NCBI RefSeq assembly: GCF_000025985.1
Contig: NC_003228.3
Location: forward strand, 3,782,001 to 3,846,000
From: Bacteroides fragilis NCTC 9343
GTDB lineage: Bacteria > Bacteroidota > Bacteroidia > Bacteroidales > Bacteroidaceae
Direction of reading: 5' to 3'
Length of the DNA stretch: 64,000 bases
The notes below the pieces were generated by a model that searched no databases, had not been told where the DNA came from, and worked only from the letters and a program-made list of their open reading frames with translations. The position numbers were made by a program, and so were the translations under genes. Positions 36,231 to 45,670 of the stretch are shown piece after piece; the first letter of the stretch is position 1; each line of letters opens with the position of its first letter.

Positions 36231-37898
36231 ATGACAAGAGTCCCCTTTACACAAAACTATCGCTGGCACTTGCCTCTCCTCCTTCTCGTTTTCTGCTGTT
36301 CTTTCTTCATTAACAATGGAGCTATCTTTGCAGATATCATGGAGTCGAGAAATATCATCACTGCACGTGAGATGGTATACGATCATAATTGGCTGGTGCC
36401 AACCATGAACGGAGAATTAAGATTGGAAAAGCCTCCTCTCCCCACCTGGATTGCTGCCATAACCGAAATGATTTCGCCAGACAACCTCCCTTTACAACGC
36501 GCCATGGCCGGATTTGCCGCTGTCATGTTAGTACTCTTTTTTTATAAATTCGCCACCAAGCTAACCGACAACCGAACCTATGCCCTGGTATCTTCGCTCG
36601 TCTTATGTACTTCGTATAACATTATTCTGATGGGACGTACGGCTACCTGGGATATCTATTGCCATGCGTTCATGATAGGAGCCATTTATTATCTTTATCT
36701 TGCTTTAAGGCAGAATACATGCAAGTGGACTTATTTTATTGGTGCAGGTATTTTTATGGGATTATCTTTTCTCGGCAAGGGTCCCGTATCTTTCTATGCC
36801 CTGCTTCTCCCGTTCGTATGTGCCTACATCTTATATTACCGCAAAGAGACTCAAATGAAAGGAAAGTGGATTGCACTCGCTGTCATGATTCTCATCGGCA
36901 TCGTACTCAGCACTTGGTGGTATGCCTATATTTATATCTATCATCAAGAGATGGCTTCCTACGTGTTTCACAAAGAGTCTTCTTCCTGGAGTAATCACAA
37001 CGTACGTTCCTGGTATTATTACTGGCAATTCTTTTTGGAGACGGGTGTATGGTCACTGCTGACACTGACCACTCTTTTAGTACCCTTCTGGAAGAAGCGA
37101 GTAGAATCATCTAAAGAATATCTGTTCTGTCTGAGCTGGATGTTACTGATCCTTTTCTTTTTGTCCCTGCTTCCGGAAAAGAAAACACGCTATCTACTCC
37201 CGATATTGTTGCCCGCAGCCCTGACAATGGGACATCTATTTGTATATTGGATTCGGCAGGCAAAACAAAAAATGCCACAACTTAAGGATAGGGTACTCTA
37301 CCGCATCAATGCTTACTTGATTGTAGTAGCCGCATTGGCTCTACCCATAGCGCTTTATCTATTCATGTACCGGGAAGGACGGATGGGAACGGGAATGTTC
37401 GTATGGTTGGTCGTATTGTTCCTGACAGTAGCAGTATGGCTATTCCGATCTGCTTTCAAACTTCAGCCCTTTTCCTTCCTGATGGGAATCGTGGCGTTAT
37501 TTGCTGTTGCCGAACTATTTGTGATGCCTTATATAGGAAGTTTTGTGAGCAACTCGGATCCCAAAAGTATCAGTGCTACCCGAGAGAATCCGGAACTGCA
37601 ACCTTTACCGTTTTACCACAGTAAAGACGAAGTGTTGCGCATCGAACTGGTATACGAAGCACATAAAAAGATCGGGGACATGGATTTAAGCAATAAAGAG
37701 GAGATCATAAAAGCGCTGCCGTTCGTCCTTATCTCACAAAAGCCGGCGGAACTGCTGATTCCGGATTCTATCCGAAAGGACCTGAACCTCCGTTTTATTG
37801 ATTGTTATGACAACAACCGCTGGGCAAAAGGACATAAAAGATATGACAGCGTATTTATCAGCAATGTGACAATCGTAGAACCGATAAAGGAACAATAA
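36231..37898 (+). CDS. ArnT-like polyprenyl-phosphate glycosyltransferase
   Basis: A 555-residue integral membrane GT-C enzyme. Signature start: IFADIMESRNIITAREMVYD with NWLVPTMNGELRLEKPPLPTW, including the conserved Glu/Lys-Pro-Pro loop of the PMT/ArnT families. About 11-12 hydrophobic spans follow, and the C-terminal 130 residues are soluble. Such enzymes move a sugar from a polyprenyl-phosphate carrier to lipid A or a protein on the periplasmic face. Donor and acceptor are unknown. A second member lies at 58930-60483. Single gene, ended by a hairpin. Confidence 0.85.
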   Translation: MTRVPFTQNYRWHLPLLLLVFCCSFFINNGAIFADIMESRNIITAREMVYDHNWLVPTMNGELRLEKPPLPTWIAAITEMISPDNLPLQRAMAGFAAVMLVLFFYKFATKLTDNRTYALVSSLVLCTSYNIILMGRTATWDIYCHAFMIGAIYYLYLALRQNTCKWTYFIGAGIFMGLSFLGKGPVSFYALLLPFVCAYILYYRKETQMKGKWIALAVMILIGIVLSTWWYAYIYIYHQEMASYVFHKESSSWSNHNVRSWYYYWQFFLETGVWSLLTLTTLLVPFWKKRVESSKEYLFCLSWMLLILFFLSLLPEKKTRYLLPILLPAALTMGHLFVYWIRQAKQKMPQLKDRVLYRINAYLIVVAALALPIALYLFMYREGRMGTGMFVWLVVLFLTVAVWLFRSAFKLQPFSFLMGIVALFAVAELFVMPYIGSFVSNSDPKSISATRENPELQPLPFYHSKDEVLRIELVYEAHKKIGDMDLSNKEEIIKALPFVLISQKPAELLIPDSIRKDLNLRFIDCYDNNRWAKGHKRYDSVFISNVTIVEPIKEQ

Positions 37899-37925
37899 CC
37901 AGAAGACAGTATATAAAAACGATGA

Positions 37926-37982
37926 ATGGTGAACAATAAAGGGTATATTCGTAATCAATACCACCCGTTTATTGTTCACCAT
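37926..37982. terminator. Bidirectional hairpin between convergent genes
   Basis: ATGGTGAACAATAAA (37926-37940) pairs exactly with TTTATTGTTCACCAT (37968-37982); the inner bases GGGTAT and ATACCACCC extend the stem. It separates the ArnT-like gene from the AlkD-like gene. Confidence 0.65.
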
Positions 37983-37995
37983 CCGTCATTTATAA

Positions 37996-38658
37996 TCAAT
38001 CGTTTATCTCGTCTTTCACCATCGCATACAGCATCTGTTCCGCCTCTTTTTCAGAGTTCTCCATGCCTTCTACCAGACGGCAAACTTGAAAAGCATGTTC
38101 CTCACTATGCTGCATATACTTACGGATGGCAAGCATTGCCGCATTGCGAACATGATAACTCCCTGACTGTACGGCACAAATCGCCTGATCGAGCAACTCA
38201 CCGGCAGGACGCTGGGCCATATCTCCCTTTTTCATCAGCAACCGGGCTATGGTGAGATAGCCACACACTTGTGTATATTCCGCCTCATCCGCAATCCATT
38301 GGAAAGTTTTCGCCGGAGCATAAGGCAAATTCTGAAACAGATTCATACATGTCAGTTCAGCGATCTCGATATTCCGAATATCCTCTACCCAAATATCGGC
38401 TATCTCGGGAAAGAAAGTATCTATCGGCTGTAATAAGCCTGCCAGAATCTTACATTCACGGATATTCTCTTTCCACAAGGCTTGTGCCAGATCATGACTC
38501 TTCTCGTAAGCGGCAGCAATGCTTTTGATACGGGGCAATTCAACACCAAAGTTCAGTTTATAGTCCAGCCCCTTTTCACGCATGCTTTGAGACACGACTC
38601 CGTTCATAGAGAGGCGGAGTTGTGTTTTTATATCTTTCAGTTGTTCTTTTACGTCCAT
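37996..38658 (-). CDS. AlkD-like DNA alkylation repair (HEAT-like) protein
   Basis: A 220-residue all-helical protein. The early GVELPRIKSIAAAYEKSHDL and later LPYAPAKTFQWIADEAEYTQ, with MLAIRKYMQHSEEH, follow the HEAT-like repeats of the AlkC/AlkD glycosylase superfamily (PF08713). Known AlkD enzymes release N3- and N7-alkylated bases; catalytic residues cannot be checked here. It starts 3 bp after the DPP III gene, so they share a transcript. Confidence 0.7.
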   Translation of the reverse strand: MDVKEQLKDIKTQLRLSMNGVVSQSMREKGLDYKLNFGVELPRIKSIAAAYEKSHDLAQALWKENIRECKILAGLLQPIDTFFPEIADIWVEDIRNIEIAELTCMNLFQNLPYAPAKTFQWIADEAEYTQVCGYLTIARLLMKKGDMAQRPAGELLDQAICAVQSGSYHVRNAAMLAIRKYMQHSEEHAFQVCRLVEGMENSEKEAEQMLYAMVKDEIND

Positions 38659-38661
38659 AAG

Positions 38662-40713
38662 TTAATCATTTATAGAAGGCAGCGGCGAATAGTCCCTGCT
38701 ATAACGCAGCATCTGCTCGGCATAGCCTTCATCATAGGTTACTTGTACATCCACTATATTTCCCTGCTCGTCAATGACCGCATCGTATCTCGGATTCACA
38801 AATCCCTTATAAGGTGCCAGGTTCAATTTTTTATAACGAGTCAATACTTCGGAATGAAGTCCCGGGTCTACTTTCACGGCATAGGTCTCCACCAATGAGC
38901 GGGCTGCGTCAAAGTCTCCGGTAGACTTGATACGTTGTATCTCGGCCAGCAGTTCGCCGAACAGATGACGAAGCTTCTGATAATCGTTTACTACGACATA
39001 AGTCTTTCCATCTTTCTGTACCATTTCCACCACTTTATCAGCCTTTCCTTTCTCAAATACCCAACGGGCAATAAGCTGACGATTACGCATATGCGCCTCT
39101 TCAACACTGTTGCCCGGCTCGACACGCACCAACTGGGTCATGAGTCCATTCATCAGATAAGTATAATATTCGGCCTTATAAGCATCTTCACTCGGCACCA
39201 GTCCCAACTCCAGCAGTTTGGGATCAGCTACATAATAAAGACCGAACAGATCGGCACGTGCCTCTTCTATTGTAGAGCCATAGGCTTTCAATGCATCCGG
39301 ATCGACTCCCGGAAGCAACTTTCCGGAACCGTGTCCCAGGCATTCGTGCAGGTCGGTATGCAGTTCACCCGTCAGATCGGCATATTTATCAATCAGCTGC
39401 TTTTCTGTGTCACTGTACACAAACTCCTCGTTGAACCCGTTTCCGTGGGCCGCCTTATTATAAGCATCGGTAATATTCCCGATAGTCACCGACTTGGAAC
39501 CGTGATGACTGCGAATCCAGTTAGAATTGGGCAAGTTGATGCCAATGGCAGTCGAGGGATATAAATCTCCTCCCAAGATAGCGGCAGTGATTACTTTGGC
39601 AGTTACTCCTTTCACCTTTTCCTTTTTAAACTGTTTGTCCACAGGTGAGTGATCTTCGAACCATTGGGCATTACTGCTTATCAGTTCTGTCCGACGGGTG
39701 GCCTCCAGATCTTTAAAATTCACAATCGACTCCCAACTGGCTTTCATGCCAAGCGGATCACCATAACTTTCGGTAAATCCGTTTGTGAAGTCAACACGGG
39801 AATTCAGATCCTTCACCCAAAGAATGGCATATTCGTCAAACGTCTTCAGATCACCGGTCTCATAATATTCAATCAACTTGCCGATAGCCGCTTTCTGAGC
39901 ATCGTCTTCGGCCACTCCTTCAGCTTTCTTCAGCCAATACACAATCTTCTCGATAGCCTGAGTATAGAGTCCCCCTACTTTCCAGACCTTCTCTATTATT
40001 TTTCCGTCTTCTTTCACCAAACGGCTGTTCAGCCCGTAAGAGACAGGAGTTTCGTCTTTAGGATTCTTCAACGCATTATAAAAAGCCTCAGCCTCCTGCT
40101 GAGTCACCCCGTCATAGTAATTGCTGGCCGAAGTTAGCACCAAGTCTTCACCATCGGCCTGATTCACACGTTTCGGCATTACCTTCGGATCGAAGATCAC
40201 GGGAGACAGTTCTTCAAAAAGTTGTTCTACCGTCTGCCCTTGAGCCAAAGGGAGCTTCGAAGCGTCAACACTAAGCAATGCCTGCTTCAGAAACTCCGGT
40301 GTAAAGCCCGGAACAAACTTCTCCGAGCCATAATGGTGATGAATACCGTTCGAGAACCACACACGCTTCAGATAGGTGGTCAGATTCACAAAGTCCGGGC
40401 TGTTTCTGTCACCCGTATAATCCGTATAGATCGTCTCAAGCATCCTCCGGATGGTAAGATTGTATTTTCCGTTCTGATCGAACAGGATATCTCTTCCTTC
40501 GAGCGCAGCTTGAGTCAGATAGTATACCAGCTCTTTTTGTTTGAGAGTTAAATTCTCAAATCCGGGTACGCGATAGCGTAATATCTGTAAGTCTGCAAAT
40601 TGTTCCACTGTATATTTAAAATTATCTGCCTCAGCAGTGTTTGTTTTTTTGGCGCCGCCGCAAGCAGTCAACAAGATTACGGTTGCAGCCATTGAAATTA
40701 AATGTTTCTTCAT
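38662..40713 (-). CDS. Dipeptidyl peptidase III (M49), lipoprotein
   Basis: A 683-residue zinc peptidase that removes dipeptides from peptide N-termini. Lipobox LTACGG after MKKHLISMAATVILLTAC. The M49 zinc site HECLGH lies near residue 454 (LHTDLHECLGHGSGKLLPGV); the second zinc ligand is in TIEEARADLFGLYYVAD near 485. In Bacteroides this enzyme has been studied as a DPP III. It heads an operon with the AlkD-like gene. Confidence 0.93.
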   Translation of the reverse strand: MKKHLISMAATVILLTACGGAKKTNTAEADNFKYTVEQFADLQILRYRVPGFENLTLKQKELVYYLTQAALEGRDILFDQNGKYNLTIRRMLETIYTDYTGDRNSPDFVNLTTYLKRVWFSNGIHHHYGSEKFVPGFTPEFLKQALLSVDASKLPLAQGQTVEQLFEELSPVIFDPKVMPKRVNQADGEDLVLTSASNYYDGVTQQEAEAFYNALKNPKDETPVSYGLNSRLVKEDGKIIEKVWKVGGLYTQAIEKIVYWLKKAEGVAEDDAQKAAIGKLIEYYETGDLKTFDEYAILWVKDLNSRVDFTNGFTESYGDPLGMKASWESIVNFKDLEATRRTELISSNAQWFEDHSPVDKQFKKEKVKGVTAKVITAAILGGDLYPSTAIGINLPNSNWIRSHHGSKSVTIGNITDAYNKAAHGNGFNEEFVYSDTEKQLIDKYADLTGELHTDLHECLGHGSGKLLPGVDPDALKAYGSTIEEARADLFGLYYVADPKLLELGLVPSEDAYKAEYYTYLMNGLMTQLVRVEPGNSVEEAHMRNRQLIARWVFEKGKADKVVEMVQKDGKTYVVVNDYQKLRHLFGELLAEIQRIKSTGDFDAARSLVETYAVKVDPGLHSEVLTRYKKLNLAPYKGFVNPRYDAVIDEQGNIVDVQVTYDEGYAEQMLRYSRDYSPLPSIND

Positions 40714-40744
40714 ACTTTAGACATTATGGTTATAAAACAAAAAA

Positions 40745-40788
40745 GGAAATATCTCAAAGACATAGCCTGAGATAATTCCTTTTTATTC
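40745..40788 (-). terminator. Terminator of the AraC-type gene
   Basis: GGAAATATCTCA (40745-40756) pairs with TGAGATAATTCC (40768-40779); T tract follows in the leftward direction. Confidence 0.65.
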
Positions 40789-40805
40789 CGTTTCAAGAAA
40801 TGCAA

Positions 40806-41270
40806 TTATTTCTTTTTTTCTGCGTGTTTTTTACGATATCCGTTGGGTGTTTCACCTACGTTTTTATAAAATGCAGCGTAAAAAGACTGACGGTTAGCGA
40901 AACCAACCATCGCACTGATTTCCTCTACATTCTTGTCGGCATATCTTTTATCCGTCAACAAGTGCAAAGCATCTTTTACTCTGTACTCGTTCAGCAGGCA
41001 AGAATAGTTCATACCAAAGCGAGAATTAACTACAGCTGAAAGATAACGGGTATTGGTTTTCAGTTCCTTAGCCAAATCCTTAGCTGAATAGTCCGGGTCT
41101 CTGTACTTCTTCTGTACAACAATGATGTTCAGGATTCTGTCGTACAATTCATCTGCCAATTCGGGTCTGATCAAAGACCGGTAAGCAGCTTTCTTTTCTT
41201 TTTTCTCCCTTAAATTGTAAGGGCGTTTTTTAGGAGTTTCTTCCTGGGTTTTGTTTTCTAAATCACTCAT
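40806..41270 (-). CDS. AraC-type helix-turn-helix regulator, short form
   Basis: A 154-residue protein. A Lys-rich N-terminus (KKRPYNLREKKEKKAAYRSL) precedes a helical stretch and two helix-turn-helix motifs in the AraC manner: SAKDLAKELKTNTRYLSAVV and EEISAMVGFANRQSFYAAF, ending in KNVGETPNGYRKKH. It lacks a ligand domain, so any sensing must come from elsewhere. Its targets are unknown. Monocistronic. Confidence 0.88.
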   Translation of the reverse strand: MSDLENKTQEETPKKRPYNLREKKEKKAAYRSLIRPELADELYDRILNIIVVQKKYRDPDYSAKDLAKELKTNTRYLSAVVNSRFGMNYSCLLNEYRVKDALHLLTDKRYADKNVEEISAMVGFANRQSFYAAFYKNVGETPNGYRKKHAEKKK

Positions 41271-41469
41271 TGAATTAACTGGTTAGGGTTTGTTTTTAAA
41301 TATCACTATTAATTTGTAACTTTAGATGTCACAAATTTCATACATTATTTTGATATACACAACTTTTTCGTATATATTTTTGATATAAAAACAATCAAAA
41401 TCGTCGAAAAGTAGGTAAAAAGGGCCGTTAATAAGAATATTTAACTTTTAATAACCCGAAAATAAAGCG

Positions 41470-41477
41470 TACCTTTG
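41470..41477 (+). promoter_or_regulatory. recQ promoter -7 box
   Basis: TACCTTTG matches TAnnTTTG; a TTTT lies 20 bp upstream at the -33 position. The first recQ ATG is only 9 bp downstream. Confidence 0.5.
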
Positions 41478-41485
41478 CCTGAAAG

Positions 41486-43309
41486 ATGAACGAAAAATAT
41501 CAAATGATACAGACCCTCAAAACTTATTTCGGTTATGATAGCTTCCGTCCTTTGCAGGAAGAGATCATCCACAACCTGATAAGTAAAAAAGACTCACTGG
41601 TATTGATGCCTACGGGGGGAGGCAAATCAATCTGCTATCAGCTTCCGGCTCTGCTTATGGAAGGCACAGCCATTGTTATTTCGCCCCTTATTTCACTGAT
41701 GAAGGATCAGGTAGAGACTCTACGTGCCAACGGAATACCGGCAGGTGCACTAAACAGCAGCAATGACGAAACCGAAAATGCCAACTTACGCAGAGCCTGC
41801 ATCTCAGGACAACTTAAGCTCCTCTACATCTCGCCCGAGAAATTACTATCTGAAGCCGACTATCTGCTGAGAGACATGACTCTCTCACTGTTTGCAGTGG
41901 ACGAGGCCCACTGTATTTCACAATGGGGGCATGACTTCCGCCCGGAATATGCCCGGATGGGATTCTTACGCAACCAGTTCCCCAATGTGCCTATGATCGC
42001 CCTGACTGCTACGGCAGATAAAATTACCAGGGAGGATATCGTCCGCCAGTTGCAATTGAGACAACCGCAAATATTTATTTCATCGTTCGACCGCCCCAAC
42101 CTGAGCCTGTCTGTAAAAAGAGGCTATCAACCCAAGGAGAAAAGTAAAGCGATCATAGATTTCATTACCCGTCACAGGGGGGAAAGCGGAATCATCTACT
42201 GCATGAGCCGTAGTAAGACCGAAACAGTGGCACAGATGCTGCAAAAGCACGGCATCCGTTGCGGTGTGTATCATGCCGGATTGTCCGCCCGGCAACGCGA
42301 CGAGACACAGGACGACTTCATCAACGACCGGATAGAGGTGGTATGTGCCACTATCGCTTTCGGAATGGGTATCGACAAATCAAATGTGCGCTGGGTGATA
42401 CATTATAACCTACCTAAAAGCATCGAAAGCTTTTATCAGGAAATCGGCCGTGCCGGACGCGACGGCATGGCAAGCGACACTATCCTGTTCTACTCATTGG
42501 GTGACTTGATTCTACTGACAAAGTTTGCAACGGAGAGTAACCAACAGAATATCAATCTGGAAAAATTAAACCGGATGCAACAATATGCCGAATCCGACAT
42601 CTGCCGGCGGCGTATCCTCTTAAGTTATTTCGGCGAAACGACTACGGAAGATTGTGGCAACTGTGATGTATGCCGAAATCCACCCGAGCGGTTCGACGGC
42701 ACCATCATCGTCCAGAAAGCCTTAAGTGCCATTGCCCGCACCAACCAGCAGGTAAGCATCACTCTCCTGATAGACATTCTGAGGGGAAACCCAACGACTG
42801 AAATCACAGAAAAAGCATATACAGAATTGAAAACGTTCGGAGCCGGAAGAGACATCCCCGCACGTGACTGGCAGGATTATCTGTTGCAAATGCTGCAAAT
42901 GGGTTACTTCGAGATAGCCTACAACGAAAACAATCACCTGAAAATAACAGGGAGCGGCAGTGACGTTCTTTTCGGCCGTAAAAAGGCAATGCTGGTTGTC
43001 ATCCGCAGAGAAGAGCCTGCAACTGCCAAAAGAAGAAAAAAGAGTGCAGCCACCCCCACACAAGCATGGGCAGAAGAAAGCAGAAGCAAAGAAGAAGACC
43101 TGTTCGAAGCATTGCGCGCATTACGCAAACAGTTGGCCGATCAGGAGGCACTCCCGGCTTACATCGTATTGTCGGATAAAGTATTGCATCTGCTCTGTCT
43201 GTCACGTCCCACGACAGTCGAAGCCTTCGGTAACATCAACGGGATTGGTGAATATAAAAAGAAAAAGTACGGAAAAGATTTTGTTGCCCTGATCCGTCAG
43301 TTCGTATAG
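41486..43309 (+). CDS. recQ: RecQ family ATP-dependent DNA helicase
   Basis: A 607-residue 3'-5' helicase. Walker A LMPTGGGKSICYQ (40-52), the DEAH box AVDEAHCISQWGHDFRPEY (about 136-154), motif VI FYQEIGRAGRDG (about 315), a zinc site with Cys in CRRRILLSYF and DCGNCDVC (about 373-397), a winged-helix RQC region, and a C-terminal HRDC domain (LFEALRALRKQLADQEALPA to the end). It handles stalled forks and recombination joints. Because the -7 box ends 9 bp before the first ATG, translation may start at Met7 (MIQTLKTYFGYDSF, 41504), which matches where other RecQ proteins begin. Confidence 0.96.
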   Translation: MNEKYQMIQTLKTYFGYDSFRPLQEEIIHNLISKKDSLVLMPTGGGKSICYQLPALLMEGTAIVISPLISLMKDQVETLRANGIPAGALNSSNDETENANLRRACISGQLKLLYISPEKLLSEADYLLRDMTLSLFAVDEAHCISQWGHDFRPEYARMGFLRNQFPNVPMIALTATADKITREDIVRQLQLRQPQIFISSFDRPNLSLSVKRGYQPKEKSKAIIDFITRHRGESGIIYCMSRSKTETVAQMLQKHGIRCGVYHAGLSARQRDETQDDFINDRIEVVCATIAFGMGIDKSNVRWVIHYNLPKSIESFYQEIGRAGRDGMASDTILFYSLGDLILLTKFATESNQQNINLEKLNRMQQYAESDICRRRILLSYFGETTTEDCGNCDVCRNPPERFDGTIIVQKALSAIARTNQQVSITLLIDILRGNPTTEITEKAYTELKTFGAGRDIPARDWQDYLLQMLQMGYFEIAYNENNHLKITGSGSDVLFGRKKAMLVVIRREEPATAKRRKKSAATPTQAWAEESRSKEEDLFEALRALRKQLADQEALPAYIVLSDKVLHLLCLSRPTTVEAFGNINGIGEYKKKKYGKDFVALIRQFV

Positions 43310-43575
43310 CAAAAACGGAAACCCCAGCTGAATTTTGTCAATAGCATTTTTATGTTTTATTAACCGAATAGAGGAGCTGCCAATTACAATAGGAGATATT
43401 CCCGTAACATATATTGTAATATAGCAGAACAAAGCTTCATCTTTATCGGAAGATGGCGTCTGTCCGGGTCGAAGCAACCTTCTGTTTGGGTTGAAAAACC
43501 AGACTTTCATCCGCCCCAAACCCAACTTTTCCCCGCGTACACCGGCTTTCCGGGCCGATGAAAAGAATGAGTACG
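43310..43575. other. Intergenic region without a recognised gene
   Basis: About 270 bp follow the recQ stop before the hairpin at 43577-43610. No credible open frame, promoter or RNA gene is visible. Similar short words such as TTTGGGTTG and CCAAACCCAA occur near 43480-43530 but do not pair well. Confidence 0.5.
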
Positions 43576-43576
43576 A

Positions 43577-43610
43577 AAAAAGGGAGAAGCTGTCGGCTTC
43601 CCCCTTTTAC
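43577..43610. terminator. Bidirectional terminator between recQ and the TPR gene
   Basis: AAAAGGGAGAAGC pairs with GGCTTCCCCCTTTT across a 4-nt loop with one mismatch; A and T runs flank it. It lies between convergent genes. Confidence 0.75.
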
Positions 43611-43703
43611 TGTATTTTAATCTGAATATAGTTTATGATTACGCAGACAAAGATACGACAATCAATAACAAAAGTCAAGTTTTAGGACTCTTATTTTTCC
43701 GGA

Positions 43704-44573
43704 TTATTTGCATTGTTGCATCTGTTCGTGAACATCGGCAGGAGGCACTCCCAGCGAAATAGCTTTTTCGAAGTCCGCTTTTGCCAGCGATTTCTTTTTC
43801 TGATCGAGATAAATGTCACCCCGCAACAGATAGGCATCGATCGAGTCGGGTGCCAAGCGAATGGCCTCGTCCAGATCGACCAATGCAAGATCATCATGTT
43901 TCATATCCCGCTCCACATCGGCACGAGCCACATACAAAACCGCATCTTCGGGAAACTCCACCAGTAATTGGTTCAGGATATCCAGAGCTTCACGGAACTT
44001 GTTTTCTTTCTGTTCCAGAGTCGCCAATCCGAGACGTCCGTTATAGTTCTTCGGATCGATTTCGAGCAAACGCTGATAATCCAAACGGGCACCTTTATAA
44101 TCCCGTCGCAACATATAAATATACGCCCTCATCAACAGCGCCTCCGTATTCTTCTTATCTACATCCATCACCTGACAATAGTCCACATAAGCCTTGTCCT
44201 GCATACCCTGTTCCAGATAAATGGCAGCACGATTCAACAAAATAGGTACGGCAAGCGGAGCAATGTTGAGTGCATAAGTATACGACTCGACAGCATCATT
44301 ATAACGTCCCAACTTGCGTTGTACCAAGCCGAGATTGGAGAACAGCAGAGCATTATGGGCGTTCTTCGGCTCCAGTTTCAAAGCTTGTTTCAGGAGGTCT
44401 TCAGCTTGTACCAGACTGTCTTTTCCGACACACTCCACAGCCTTTTCAGAAAGTTCCTGATAGGTCTGGGCAGAAAGGGAAACAGACAAGAGGCAGGAAA
44501 AAAGAAGAAAGAGGAACTTCCTCCTCACCCCTTCTCTTTCCCGAAAGGGAATCATGATAGTTTTTCGATTCAT
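43704..44573 (-). CDS. Secreted tetratricopeptide-repeat protein
   Basis: A 289-residue protein with a signal (RRKFLFLLFSCLLSVSLSAQ). Seven or so TPR units follow, such as NALLFSNLGLVQRKLGRYND, AVPILLNRAAIYLEQGMQDK, AEALIFLPDD-like ALVDLDEAIRLAPDSIDAYL and SLAKADFEKAISLGVPPADV. It probably binds other proteins in the periplasm. Either Met1 or Met7 could be the start; both leave a longer than usual N-region before the hydrophobic core. Confidence 0.8.
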   Translation of the reverse strand: MNRKTIMIPFREREGVRRKFLFLLFSCLLSVSLSAQTYQELSEKAVECVGKDSLVQAEDLLKQALKLEPKNAHNALLFSNLGLVQRKLGRYNDAVESYTYALNIAPLAVPILLNRAAIYLEQGMQDKAYVDYCQVMDVDKKNTEALLMRAYIYMLRRDYKGARLDYQRLLEIDPKNYNGRLGLATLEQKENKFREALDILNQLLVEFPEDAVLYVARADVERDMKHDDLALVDLDEAIRLAPDSIDAYLLRGDIYLDQKKKSLAKADFEKAISLGVPPADVHEQMQQCK

Positions 44574-44629
44574 AAATAGTATATTAAAAGAGAATATTAT
44601 AAAATATCAGACAATCGCAGATATTCTTT

Positions 44630-45580
44630 TCAGTCCAACGGATAAGCGTCAAATGCGAATAGCTCGGTGGTTAGATAGCGTTCGCCGGTATCCGGCAACA
44701 GAGTCACAATCATTTTTCCTTTAAATTCCGGACGTCCGGCCAGTTGACGGGCTGCATAAACAGCTGCTCCGGAAGAAATTCCCACCAACAATCCTTCTGT
44801 CGAGGCCAATTCTCGTCCGCCACGAATCGCTTCATCATCGGGCACAGGCATGACTTCGTCCACAACCGAAGCATCATAAATGCCGGGCACGAAATTCGCT
44901 CCGATCCCCTGTATACGGTGTGAAGCTGCTTTCCCGCCTTCGAGTACCGGAGAGGATGCAGGCTCTACAGCTACTATATATACATTCGGATTATGTTTTT
45001 TTAATGCACGGGCCACCCCGCAAACAGTACCTCCGGTTCCTACTCCCGCCACGAATACAGCCACTTCTCCGTCCGTATCCTGCCAGATTTCTTCACCGGT
45101 AGACCGAGCATGGACTTCGGTATTCGCAGGATTCTCAAACTGTTGCAGAATGACCGAACCTGGAATCGACTTTTTCAGTTCCTCTGCCTTGGCAATGGAA
45201 CCGGCCATTCCCTTCTGTCCGTTAGTCAAAACAATCTGGGCTCCCAATGCCTTCAACAGATTACGACGTTCCAGGCTCATGGTTTCGGGCATGGTCAGTA
45301 TAAGGCGATACCCTTTGATAGTGGCCACCATCGCAAGTCCCACACCGGTATTGCCACTGGTAGGCTCGATGATAGTGGCACCGGGTTGCAGCACTCCTCT
45401 CTCTTCGGCATCCTCAATCATCGAAAGTGCCACGCGGTCCTTTACGCTTCCGGCAGGGTTAAACGACTCCAGTTTAGCAACTATATTCTCTTGAAGGCCG
45501 TATTTACGACTATAACCGGACAACTCCATCAATGGAGTATGGCCTATCAGTTCGGTAAGTTTCTTTGCGATTTTTGCCAT
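44630..45580 (-). CDS. cysK: Cysteine synthase A (O-acetylserine sulfhydrylase)
   Basis: A 316-residue PLP enzyme that makes cysteine from O-acetylserine and sulfide. The PLP Lys is at residue 47 in SFNPAGSVKDRVALSM. The Asn-loop TSGNTGVGLAMVAT and the phosphate loop GTGGTVCGVARALK are present. The frame extends 11 codons upstream but the ATG at 45580 (MAKIAKKLTELIGHTPLMEL) matches the family start. A perfect -7 box (TATCTTTG read leftward) lies about 30 bp upstream. Confidence 0.96.
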   Translation of the reverse strand: MAKIAKKLTELIGHTPLMELSGYSRKYGLQENIVAKLESFNPAGSVKDRVALSMIEDAEERGVLQPGATIIEPTSGNTGVGLAMVATIKGYRLILTMPETMSLERRNLLKALGAQIVLTNGQKGMAGSIAKAEELKKSIPGSVILQQFENPANTEVHARSTGEEIWQDTDGEVAVFVAGVGTGGTVCGVARALKKHNPNVYIVAVEPASSPVLEGGKAASHRIQGIGANFVPGIYDASVVDEVMPVPDDEAIRGGRELASTEGLLVGISSGAAVYAARQLAGRPEFKGKMIVTLLPDTGERYLTTELFAFDAYPLD

Positions 45581-45610
45581 ATATCTCTCTGTTTTACCAC
45601 AGTTAATGCG

Positions 45611-45639
45611 CAAAGATAAAGAAAAGAATCGTACCTTTG
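45611..45639. promoter_or_regulatory. Divergent promoter boxes of cysK and the transferase gene
   Basis: TATCTTTG read leftward at 45618-45611 (toward cysK) and TACCTTTG at 45632-45639 (toward 45671) both match TAnnTTTG. No clear TTTG at -33 is seen for either. Confidence 0.45.
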
Positions 45640-45670
45640 CGACCGTTCAATCTTTTTAAGTATAGAGTTT

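Noticed and set aside
43480..43530. Possible hairpin from TTTGGGTTG and CCAAACCCAA
   Set aside because: The words do not align as reverse complements over more than a few bases.
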